Shown in pieces: positions 9,164 through 17,584 of a stretch of DNA of 64,000 nt. Numbering within the stretch: position 1 is the first letter of the stretch; every line of letters starts with the position of its first letter. Source of the DNA: Segetibacter sp. (GTDB taxonomy: Bacteria > Bacteroidota > Bacteroidia > Chitinophagales > Chitinophagaceae); assembly GCF_025963695.1 (NCBI RefSeq), contig NZ_JAOQAH010000067.1:1-64000 (forward strand). The letters are read 5' to 3'. The notes beneath the pieces are model-generated. The model saw only the letters and a program-made list of their open reading frames with translations. It made no database searches and was not told where the DNA came from. The position numbers and the translations under genes were made by a program.

Positions 9164-11180
9164 AAGAATATCAAACCGGTTATTTGATGTATTTGCATCT
9201 TTTGCTTTATTGTCTATTGTATGTTTAGTCATAGTGCTGCTGCTTCGTTTATTTGAGCTTGTTTATAATTTGCACATACATTCAACTAAAGTCGACTTAT
9301 TTAATCTTTATGGTTCTGCTTTAGCAACAGACTTGTTTTTTTGGTTGAGGTTTTCTGCAATTCAGCTTTTTATTTTCTTTCCGTTATTCTTTCTTTATCA
9401 GAAACTGAGTAAAATTGTTTTTGCTGTTATCGCATTCATTTATCTACTGCTGCAACTATCTCTTACTTTATATTTTTCGCAGTCTTTAGTACCATTAGGT
9501 GCCGATGTGTACCGTTATTCGTTGGCTGATATAAAACAAACGGTTGGTGCTTCTGGTAGCATTTCCATTCCACTGGTTTTGGGTATTATTGTTTTGATTG
9601 CTGGCTGCCTGGCTGCTTTCCATTTCATTCCTGATAAAATAAAATTGGGTAAAAGAACACGCATCTCAATTGCTATATTAACTGTTATATCTGTAACTCT
9701 TAGTTCCTTCGTTGTTATTCCCAGGCCTGCTCAAGGTTCTGAGTTTGTCAACAACCTTTCCCTTAATAAGACTGATTTTTTTTTAGCTCAAACCCTTCAA
9801 CATTTTTTTCCTGAAGAAAATGAAACTGATATTTATGCTGACGCTTATATTGGCGATTACAATAAAAAATCTTCGATAGCAAAATTTGAATATGTAGATG
9901 CAGCGCACTATCCATTCTTGCACAAAGACAGTAGCCGGGATGTTTTATCTCCTTTTCTGCGCCAAGAAAACCTGCCGCCAAACATCGTGATATTATTGGT
10001 AGAAGGACTGGGAAGAGCGTTCGCTAATGAAGGCGCTTACCTTGGAAATTTTACTCCTTTCATAGATTCCCTTGCTAATAAAAGCTTGTATTGGGAAAAT
10101 TTTTTAAGCGAGGGAGGTAGAACGTTCGCCGTACTACCGTCTGTCGTTGGTTCATTACCTTTTTACAAAAATGGTTTTGCCGAAGCGGGGGATAATATGC
10201 CTCGTCATCTTTCTCTGATCAGTCTCCTTAAATTGAACGGCTATCATACTTCTTTTTATTATGGTGGAGATTCGAAGTTTGATAATATGCAGCTGTTTTT
10301 AAAGAAGAGTAACATTGATGAGGTAAACGATGAGAAGACTTTTGGAGCAGGGTATACATCGATGCCGAAAAGCCCCAACGGTTTTTCGTGGGGTTATGGC
10401 GACAAAGAGTTGTTTAGAAGATATTTTGACACAAGGGTGGCTCCTTTAAAAAGCCCCTTCCTGGATATCATCTTAACTGTGTCGACCCATACTCCTTTTT
10501 TAGTTAACGAACAGCAGAAATATCTCAATAAGTTCGAAGACCGGCTGCAACAGTTAGGTTTTGAAGAGGATAAAAAGAAGGAGTATAGAGACTATAGGTA
10601 TCAATACTCCAGTATTTTGTTTACTGACGACGCTATCAAAAACTTTATTAATACTTACTCTAAACGGGCTGATTTCAATAATACTATCTTTTTCATAACC
10701 GGCGATCATAGAATGCCGGAAATACCCATGGCGAGTAAAATAGACCGTTATCATGTACCATTATTAATTTACTCTCCTCTACTTATAAGAACTGCAAAAA
10801 TCTCTTCGATTTCAACGCATTTTGATATTACCCCTAGTATACTGGCTTATATAAAAGCCCACTACCCGGTGCAATTACCTTCCCTGGTTTCATGGATGGG
10901 TAGTGGTCTTGACACAACCCGTTCATTAAATAGTGTGCATGCTTACCCGTTGTTGCAGACGAAGACAGAATTGGTTGACTTTTTGGAAGGCGACAATTTG
11001 TTGAACAACTCGCAATTATTCAAATTAAAGCAAGGACTAAAATCTTCCCCGGTAGAGGATGAAGCACAGGTTGCGGCAATGCTACATTCGTTTAACGAGT
11101 TTAAAAAGAAGAATGAAAGTGTTATTAAGGGCGCTCCACTTTTACCCGACTCAATCTACAGCCGTTATTTCCCGCGGTAA
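9141..11180 (+). CDS. LtaS/OpgB-like membrane sulfatase-fold transferase
   Basis: 679 residues. Five predicted membrane helices lie in residues ~15-195, followed by an extracytoplasmic alkaline-phosphatase-superfamily domain: VILLVEGLG (metal ligand Glu288), EGGRTFAVLPS (likely nucleophile Thr328), and a late GDHRMP metal-binding segment. This is the layout of lipoteichoic acid synthases and phosphoglycerol/phosphoethanolamine transferases. In this operon it would most simply decorate the polymer made by the upstream GT2 with a phospho-group (inference). Begins inside the GT2 gene (23-nt overlap) and its end overlaps by 16 nt the convergent gene at 11165. Confidence 0.85.
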   Translation: MHTTGKFKRISNRLFDVFASFALLSIVCLVIVLLLRLFELVYNLHIHSTKVDLFNLYGSALATDLFFWLRFSAIQLFIFFPLFFLYQKLSKIVFAVIAFIYLLLQLSLTLYFSQSLVPLGADVYRYSLADIKQTVGASGSISIPLVLGIIVLIAGCLAAFHFIPDKIKLGKRTRISIAILTVISVTLSSFVVIPRPAQGSEFVNNLSLNKTDFFLAQTLQHFFPEENETDIYADAYIGDYNKKSSIAKFEYVDAAHYPFLHKDSSRDVLSPFLRQENLPPNIVILLVEGLGRAFANEGAYLGNFTPFIDSLANKSLYWENFLSEGGRTFAVLPSVVGSLPFYKNGFAEAGDNMPRHLSLISLLKLNGYHTSFYYGGDSKFDNMQLFLKKSNIDEVNDEKTFGAGYTSMPKSPNGFSWGYGDKELFRRYFDTRVAPLKSPFLDIILTVSTHTPFLVNEQQKYLNKFEDRLQQLGFEEDKKKEYRDYRYQYSSILFTDDAIKNFINTYSKRADFNNTIFFITGDHRMPEIPMASKIDRYHVPLLIYSPLLIRTAKISSISTHFDITPSILAYIKAHYPVQLPSLVSWMGSGLDTTRSLNSVHAYPLLQTKTELVDFLEGDNLLNNSQLFKLKQGLKSSPVEDEAQVAAMLHSFNEFKKKNESVIKGAPLLPDSIYSRYFPR

Positions 11181-12343
11181 GTTTTAATCTTTTTGTAATA
11201 GTTACCAAGAATTGTTGACATTAAAGGACGGTAAAAAGTCCAGAAGAAGCTGCTGCTTTCCATTGTGTCATCTTCGTTGTATAGAAAGCTTTTGAAAGCT
11301 GAGATCCATTTGTAATGGGAAGAAGAAGAGGAAAGTTTATTTGTAGAACAAAAGCTTCCTGAGAAATAGTGAAACCCATAATCATCTCCCTCGTGGCTAA
11401 TGATGGCCGGTATGTTTAACGGGATGTTGTGTTGAACAAGTTGTTCTCGACCTTTCTGAGTATAGCTTATATTGAAATTAGCCACTACTTTATTAATTGC
11501 GGTATCTGGGATAATGATATCAAACCAGAAGGGGAATTTCACGTTATCATCTACCTTGAAATAGTTTTGCTCCGACTTTGCTATGCTAATAAATGGCACA
11601 GGGTTATTTAGATGAACAAGGTCTTCTAAAACAACAACTTCTCCCATTGTGCTAACAAAAGCAAGCCCAGGCTTTGTAAAAGGCCACTTGCCTGCATTTC
11701 TAAGTTTGTAGTTATTGACAACCCACATCGGCAGGTCTTTATTTTCCACCGGATCAAGGGATTCGAAATAACGGCATGTCCAACCGCTACATTTAAGTCC
11801 AAATGCAGTTTCAAATTGCTTTCTTATTTCAATTGGCGTTGGAGACTGGAGGGTATTGTATTCAGCAATAATTAATTTCTTTTTGCTTTTGATCTTTTTT
11901 AAAAAATCAAGATCTTGTTGACTCATCCCTCCATATATAATACCGGTCCCTTTATTGACATCGTTATTCTGGTCTGCCAAATCATTACTGTAAACTCCAT
12001 AGGTATCCACATAATAGGCAAGATCACAGTCGTCACTCAACTGCTCCAATTGAGCGGAAGAAAAACGTTCAAGTCCTTTTATTTTATACTCAGATTTTTT
12101 TATTGGAAAAAAACCGTAGTAATCGTTACTAACATCATAGCTTTTCTTATGTGTTTTACTATATTTCTCATTGTTTAAAATCCATGTAAGTGCCATGTGG
12201 TGTCGGCCTTCCCGCATTGACTCTGTCTTGTCTACGATTGCCAGTACTAACTTTTTATTTGGCGTAATAAGCCAGGCGCCCCACATGCAAAAAGGAATTG
12301 AAATAATGCCGACGACAGAGAAAAAAAGAAATTTTCTTTTCAT
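11165..12343 (-). CDS. Unrecognised membrane-anchored extracytoplasmic protein of the polysaccharide locus
   Basis: 392 residues that I cannot assign to a family. A single N-terminal helix (~8-26) anchors or exports it. The body opens with KLVLAIVDKT, then DYYGFFP, DLAYYVDTYGVY, GGMSQQDLDFLK, LIIAEYNTLQSPT, a Trp/Cys motif CSGWTCRYF, and VVLEDLVHLNNPVPF. The early part resembles a Rossmann or class I amidotransferase-like alternation of strands and helices (KKLIIAEYNTL), compatible with a carbohydrate-active or deacetylase-like role, but no catalytic triad is evident. It lies 6 nt upstream of... the YaiO gene end, on the same strand, so the two are a convergent second arm of the locus. Confidence 0.75.
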   Translation of the reverse strand: MKRKFLFFSVVGIISIPFCMWGAWLITPNKKLVLAIVDKTESMREGRHHMALTWILNNEKYSKTHKKSYDVSNDYYGFFPIKKSEYKIKGLERFSSAQLEQLSDDCDLAYYVDTYGVYSNDLADQNNDVNKGTGIIYGGMSQQDLDFLKKIKSKKKLIIAEYNTLQSPTPIEIRKQFETAFGLKCSGWTCRYFESLDPVENKDLPMWVVNNYKLRNAGKWPFTKPGLAFVSTMGEVVVLEDLVHLNNPVPFISIAKSEQNYFKVDDNVKFPFWFDIIIPDTAINKVVANFNISYTQKGREQLVQHNIPLNIPAIISHEGDDYGFHYFSGSFCSTNKLSSSSSHYKWISAFKSFLYNEDDTMESSSFFWTFYRPLMSTILGNYYKKIKTYRGK

Positions 12344-12349
12344 TTGTTT

Positions 12350-14089
12350 CTAGAACCTCACCTGGTAACTTATTCCGGTTAACAATTGGTTGCCCTTAGT
12401 ATTAGGCCTGTATTCCTGGTTCATCCAGCCTGCATCTATTGTAAGTAGATATTTTTTTTTGAATTCGTGCCTAAATCCTACAGTAGCTTTTACTGTAACG
12501 AGTTTCTCGAATTGTTTGTTGTTCAACAAAACAGCAATTGACTCATCGGGAGAAATGCCGTGGCCAAGTGTGAGCAAAAAATAATCGTCTGCACCCCCGT
12601 AGTAATATCGGGTGGTAAAGTTGTAAGTGTGGGAGGTACTTTGTTCTCCTGGTGTTATGTACGTACGGGCAGTAAATAGCCAGCTTTTGTAATACTTACT
12701 TACTGCACCGGTGTAAATTAGAGTTGCATCGGAAAAGTATAAATACCTTAATCCAACTTCACCTTCAAAACTTTGTGGCAGTATACTATAAAGGGAGAAA
12801 CCGCCTCTGTATTTTGGAAATACTCCTACGTTACTTGAATATGCTCCACTTATGTAACTATAGAAACGCTTCGAAATGTGTGGATAGGCGTCCACTTCAT
12901 ATTGTAGTCCGCTTGTTTGAAAACGATTAGCATAATTAAGATGGGCCCCTATAGATCCTAAATTAGTTTGCCTGCTATAGTCCAAACTGCCTATGTGCCA
13001 CGGATCGCTAAACTGTTTATCAAAATAGTTATACTCGTATGAAACACCGATCTTGTTTTTCAAAACTTCATCTTTATTCCGTTGGAGTAATGCCCTTGCT
13101 TCTGTATTTGTCCGGTCAATTTTTAAAAGTTTCTCTAATACTTCCTGCGCTTCGGCCGGCCTTTTCAGAGCCCTCAATATTTTCACTTTCCTTATTAAAA
13201 GGTCTTTAGAAGTGCCATAGTAAGATAGGCCCGTGTCGCATACTTCCAAAGCCTTTGAGTATTGCTCATTCCAATATCGAAGGTCACTATAGGCCACATA
13301 CACTTCTTTATTGTCTCGATCATGTTCAACTACATAGGTAAACTGAGTAATGGCGCTATCCAGTTTATCGGTCCATGTATAAATTCTGCCTGCAAAAACT
13401 CTTATATCACTATAATCCGGGCTTTTTCTTAAGGCTTGAAAACAGAGTTGTAATGCAGTAGTATAATCTTTCTTATCAAATGCTGTCCGTCGGGCCTGCT
13501 CAAAAAGTTTGTCCGAGTCTAATTCCTTGACTTGAACAACAGTTGTATCAGGGCCGATAGGTACACTAGGCGCATTACCTGTTATTGGCTTTATAGTATC
13601 TGGCTGTGAAGGTAATCTCGAAGGAGTTGGCTGGTCTTTTCTCACTTTCAAATAACCTACAATTAATTTGTCGCCGGTTTTGACAGTCCTGCTGCCAAGT
13701 ACATTAATTCTTTGAATGGTGGTATCCGAAATACCGTACTTTTTACTTATTAAACTGATCAAATCATTTTGCCTTACTAAATAATAGATGGGGATATAAT
13801 TGTTGAAGGAATTTGCCCCCGGGAAATGGTGAAAATTGGTGGTTGTTGCAGGAATTTTAAGTACCCGGCCAGCAGGTAGGTCAGCGCCAAGATGGAGTTT
13901 ATTGGAAGAAGCAATTATATTGGGCGAAAGGTTGTAAAGTTTTGCCAGGCTTGAAAAACTTTGGCCTTCTGCAACAGTATGATTGAAATATAAATCGGGA
14001 AAATTGCCTGAAACTTCAAAGGAAGGTGGTTGAGCAGATAAGTGAGAACAAGAAAACAAAATCGCAACAAGTATAAATTTCTTCATCAT
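12350..14089 (-). CDS. LysM/TPR protein with C-terminal YaiO-type outer-membrane barrel
   Basis: 579 residues. Signal peptide 1-19; LysM-like module ~30-80 (HTVAEGQSFSSLAKLYNL); second module ~96-150 beginning IPIYYLV and ending LIVGYL; TPR helices ~185-335; then a beta-barrel to the C-terminal aromatic residue (ISYQVRF), with the alternating strands of the YaiO family. A periplasmic TPR arm joined to a barrel is the arrangement of PgaA, AlgK/AlgE and BcsC polysaccharide exporters. The double LysM part parallels that of the HEAT protein at 5904. This is likely the outer-membrane exit of the locus. The next gene downstream (12343 start) follows within 6 nt. Confidence 0.85.
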   Translation of the reverse strand: MMKKFILVAILFSCSHLSAQPPSFEVSGNFPDLYFNHTVAEGQSFSSLAKLYNLSPNIIASSNKLHLGADLPAGRVLKIPATTTNFHHFPGANSFNNYIPIYYLVRQNDLISLISKKYGISDTTIQRINVLGSRTVKTGDKLIVGYLKVRKDQPTPSRLPSQPDTIKPITGNAPSVPIGPDTTVVQVKELDSDKLFEQARRTAFDKKDYTTALQLCFQALRKSPDYSDIRVFAGRIYTWTDKLDSAITQFTYVVEHDRDNKEVYVAYSDLRYWNEQYSKALEVCDTGLSYYGTSKDLLIRKVKILRALKRPAEAQEVLEKLLKIDRTNTEARALLQRNKDEVLKNKIGVSYEYNYFDKQFSDPWHIGSLDYSRQTNLGSIGAHLNYANRFQTSGLQYEVDAYPHISKRFYSYISGAYSSNVGVFPKYRGGFSLYSILPQSFEGEVGLRYLYFSDATLIYTGAVSKYYKSWLFTARTYITPGEQSTSHTYNFTTRYYYGGADDYFLLTLGHGISPDESIAVLLNNKQFEKLVTVKATVGFRHEFKKKYLLTIDAGWMNQEYRPNTKGNQLLTGISYQVRF

Positions 14090-14224
14090 TAACTTTACTG
14101 GTTATAATAAATGTGAGGTATGTCAATTGGCCTGCATGCTCAAGTTTTTATCAACTAGTACCTCAAAACTTTACTTTATCCCTTCTACAAGCATTTCCTT
14201 TTCATCCTGCAACGGACTTAGTAC

Positions 14225-15052
14225 TTAAGATGAAAGGTTTTGATCTTCGTACACACGCACATAATCAATGATAAAAGTTTGTGGAAAAATTGAATCGTCA
14301 ATACCATTTTTACCGCCCCAACTTCCACCTACGGCCAAATTGAAGATCAGGTAAAACTTGCCATTGAAAGGCCAGTGCAAGGGCGGCCTGTCGGCTTTGT
14401 CATAAAAGTGAAACAGCTTATCATCTACATACCATTCTAATCTTTCTGGCGTCCATATTAATCTATAAATATGAAAAGCATCAGAAGCATCGAAAATAGT
14501 AGTACTGTTTGAACTGGTTATTATAGCATTGCTTGTTTTATTTCTCCTGACGTGGGCTGCGCCCGTGATTTCTCCCGGAGTATATCCTACATTTTCCAGG
14601 ATGTCTATTTCTCCATCGTCGGGCCAAATGCGAGGCTCCTTTGAAGACAACATCCAGCAGGCTGGCCATAAACCTCTCCCTGTTGGGATCTTCGCTCTAA
14701 TTTCAAATTTCCCGTATCTGAAATCTTTTTTTCCCTTTGTTACCAGCCGGGTTGAAGTGTAATTATTTGCCTCAAACTTTTCTCTTATAGCTTTAATAGA
14801 TAGGTTACCCTTTAATACTTCTACATTTTGTTTTCGTTGTTTAGTGTAATACTGTAACTCGTCGTTACCCCATCCTTCGCCGCCTGTATCGTAATTCCAT
14901 TTTGTAGAATCTGGTAAACCTTCATAATTGAATTCGTCTTTCCAGGTTAGTTTCCATTTTGGTTTGTGCTTTAATTTATTAAGGCTGATAAAAGATACCA
15001 GCATGCCTATGGCCAGAAGTGATACTAACGCTCTGATAAGTTTTGTTTTCAA
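14225..15052 (-). CDS. Secreted GH16 beta-glucanase (laminarinase-like)
   Basis: 275 residues with an N-terminal signal/anchor (~5-25). The GH16 active-site strand EIDILE gives nucleophile Glu148, Asp150 and acid/base Glu153; the flanking GLWPACWML, HIYRLIWTPERLEWYVDD and NLAVGGSWGG segments are typical of bacterial laminarinases. One catalytic domain, no carbohydrate-binding module. It should cut internal beta-1,3 (or mixed-linkage) glucans outside the cytoplasm. It lies next to the polysaccharide locus but 135 nt away on the same strand as the YaiO gene; a link to that polymer is possible but unproven. Confidence 0.92.
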   Translation of the reverse strand: MKTKLIRALVSLLAIGMLVSFISLNKLKHKPKWKLTWKDEFNYEGLPDSTKWNYDTGGEGWGNDELQYYTKQRKQNVEVLKGNLSIKAIREKFEANNYTSTRLVTKGKKDFRYGKFEIRAKIPTGRGLWPACWMLSSKEPRIWPDDGEIDILENVGYTPGEITGAAHVRRNKTSNAIITSSNSTTIFDASDAFHIYRLIWTPERLEWYVDDKLFHFYDKADRPPLHWPFNGKFYLIFNLAVGGSWGGKNGIDDSIFPQTFIIDYVRVYEDQNLSS

Positions 15053-15435
15053 CGTTTTATCTTTTTTCTCTTGCTCATTGCGGTAATTTTTAGTTAGACT
15101 TTTAATTGTAATTGGCGCAGAGGAGTAAGTACCACTTAAAGTTTATTCTCTAAGGATGTTCTTTCTATCTTATTGGTTGCTTTACGAAATGCTGATGTAT
15201 GCATATGCTGCATCCGTTCGTTTTTATTGATGCTTCTGACTGGGGCAAAAGTACAAGAGTGCGACGCAACCGAAGATTCACCTGCGGACAATGCCCGGTA
15301 CCTAATTTCCTACTACTTTTTTGAAATTTATTTGCTTTGATATTGGCTGAAGTGTAAATGTTAGTGCGGGTCTTTGTGTTATAAAATGCGTCAATTCTTC
15401 AAAATGAAACTTCTTAAAAAAGTTCTTTAGTCCTT
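15053..15435. other. 383-bp intergenic region
   Basis: Between the GH16 gene and the CHU_C gene, both minus strand. Contains one copy of the interspersed repeat (15257-15270) and the presumed GH16 promoter, which I could not place. No frame of interest. Confidence 0.5.
15257..15270 (+). repeat. Interspersed intergenic repeat, TTGCGACGCAA form
   Basis: GAGTGCGACGCAAC on the plus strand, between two minus-strand genes. Confidence 0.75.
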
Positions 15436-17391
15436 TTACCTAATCAAAGTGATGGTACCCTTCTTTACTATTTTTCTACTTTGAGTGTTTTCCAGTTCAA
15501 TATAATAGACATAAGTATCCGCCGCTTGTGGCTGGCTATTTATTTTGCCATCCCAACCCTCGCTACTTTCTTTTGCAGTAAAAACAACTTGTCCCCAACG
15601 ATTATAAACATGAAACTTAATAAGGCGATATCCATCTGCTGCAAATACTTTGAATAGATCGTTTGTTCCATCACCATTGGGCGTAAAAGCGGTGGGAATG
15701 TACACGTCTCTGTAAACTTTTACAACGGCAGTTGACATAGAGGTACCGCAACCAACGGTAGACGTTGCAGTAAGTGTGTATTCGGTGTTTTGACGAGGGG
15801 AAACTTTTGGTGCCACCAGTTGGGGATTATCGATGGAAACAGAAGGACTCCAGGAGCTATTAATTGCCGTTCCGGCGATGGAGGCGTTTAGTAAAACGGT
15901 GTCGCCAATAACAATTGTTCTGTCGGGGCCTGCGTTGGCAACCGGATTTCTAAAAACATTTATCTTAACCTCTGCAGAATCCATGCAGCCAAAGGTGTTG
16001 GTAACAATAACCTTATATAAGGTGGAGTCGCGAGGTGAGGCAACAGGATTAGGTATCGTATCATTTGAAAGTCCCGTGGCCGGGGTCCATTTAAAAGTAC
16101 CTGAACCAGTAGCTGACAGCGCGACGGAGTTTCCTTCACAAATTGAATACAACGTCTGGGTGGCTATAGTTGTAGAAGGAAAAACATTTAATTTAAAAGT
16201 ATCAATTGAAGTGCAACCAAAATAAAATGATTGGTTGAGGCGGTAAATGCCGGTGTCTGCGTATTTGATATTAGGTACAATAGATTTTGGATCGGTTGAG
16301 GAGTAGCCATTTGGGCCGGTCCATTGAATGGCAAGTGCGGACGGGTCTGTTTCTGGTAGGCGTAAATCTTTGCTGATGCATCCAACTACATCTTGTGGTG
16401 CACGGTGCGGAGGTATAGGATGTACTTGGGTATAAATGGGATTGGAAACTACACGGCAATTAAGCGAACCTATGTTCTGCCGCTCTGCAACAGCCATCCG
16501 GTAAAGAATAGTACCGATACTTCTGCGGGGGATTGCATAAGATAAAGTGGTTATGCCCGGCATATCTCTCCAGGTATTACCTCTATCAACGCTGTTTTGC
16601 CACTGCACTACGGGATCTCTAAATCCATTGGAGTAAGAACCGTTAAGGATAAAAGGATTGGCATAATCGGCGCAAACGTTTGCCGGTTCTGTTTTTCCAT
16701 CAATTGTTGCCTGCACTGCCGGACCGCATACACTTAGGGTGATGTCATCTACCACAAATGCATTTCCGCAGCCCCGTTCAGGGTCGGTGGAAAGTGTAAG
16801 AATAACTGCATCTACATTGGGCGGTGTAGTGAAAGTTAAACCGTTCTGTTGCCAAATTCTTCCATCCCTTACGGGAAGCTTTCCGCTTGTAGAAGTAGCT
16901 AAGACGACTCCTGATATTGAGGAAACCGTAAAAGTAATGTCTGGTAAAAGGGGGTTGCCGCCGCAGGCCAGGTTACCCATAACATTGGCCAGCCATGCGG
17001 AGTATTGGTACGTTGTATTTGGACATAACGCGGTTGCTGTATCTAGATGTATAATTACCGGAGAATGCGTGAGACCTAGAGCCCATGATGCATTTACTAA
17101 CATGTACTGCCCGTTAACATCGCGAGTATGATCTCCGGCTAGCATGTGCCAGGAGCGAGCCTGGGGGTTTTCGCCACAACCAAAGATTAAGTTTCGAATG
17201 GTATATGATCCGGTATCAAATGGGCAGCCGCCAACAAAAGATAAGGAAGTTTTCTTCGTGGATAGAGGGGCCTGACTAGTGCCAAAGGTGACATTTACAA
17301 TAGGATCGCCGGAACCGCCATTGCAAACTTGTGCTTTAAGTGAGATGGAAATAGAAAAGATTAATAAGAACAGGAATAAATAAATCTTCAT
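15436..17391 (-). CDS. Secreted Ig/PKD-like repeat protein with CHU_C (T9SS) sorting domain
   Basis: 651 residues with a signal peptide (1-20). The first ~220 residues form a carbohydrate-binding-like or adhesin beta-sandwich (SYTIRNLIFGCGENPQARSW ... GCGNAFVVDDITLSVC). Several Ig/PKD-like modules follow (e.g. CEGNSVALSATGSGTFKWTPATGLS). The last ~95 residues are the gliding-motility-associated C-terminal domain: YIPTAFTPNGDGTNDLF, VYNRWGQVVF and WDGK, ending in KKGTITLIR. Such proteins are exported by the type IX secretion system and attached to the cell surface (type B sorting). Probably an adhesin or surface scaffold; no catalytic motif seen. Confidence 0.88.
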   Translation of the reverse strand: MKIYLFLFLLIFSISISLKAQVCNGGSGDPIVNVTFGTSQAPLSTKKTSLSFVGGCPFDTGSYTIRNLIFGCGENPQARSWHMLAGDHTRDVNGQYMLVNASWALGLTHSPVIIHLDTATALCPNTTYQYSAWLANVMGNLACGGNPLLPDITFTVSSISGVVLATSTSGKLPVRDGRIWQQNGLTFTTPPNVDAVILTLSTDPERGCGNAFVVDDITLSVCGPAVQATIDGKTEPANVCADYANPFILNGSYSNGFRDPVVQWQNSVDRGNTWRDMPGITTLSYAIPRRSIGTILYRMAVAERQNIGSLNCRVVSNPIYTQVHPIPPHRAPQDVVGCISKDLRLPETDPSALAIQWTGPNGYSSTDPKSIVPNIKYADTGIYRLNQSFYFGCTSIDTFKLNVFPSTTIATQTLYSICEGNSVALSATGSGTFKWTPATGLSNDTIPNPVASPRDSTLYKVIVTNTFGCMDSAEVKINVFRNPVANAGPDRTIVIGDTVLLNASIAGTAINSSWSPSVSIDNPQLVAPKVSPRQNTEYTLTATSTVGCGTSMSTAVVKVYRDVYIPTAFTPNGDGTNDLFKVFAADGYRLIKFHVYNRWGQVVFTAKESSEGWDGKINSQPQAADTYVYYIELENTQSRKIVKKGTITLIR

Positions 17392-17584
17392 TGTAGCATT
17401 AATCTTAGTATTTCAGTTTGCCTAAATAAACTGTTAATGGATGAATATAAGCCGATTTTGTTATTTCCCTTATAACCAATCATCATAAAAAAATCTTTTT
17501 CAGTTGGATATTGCCTTTTATAGGTGGAAAACGGAAAGCATTGAAAATGCCTTTCATCAGAATGAACCCTACCGTAATCTTTAC

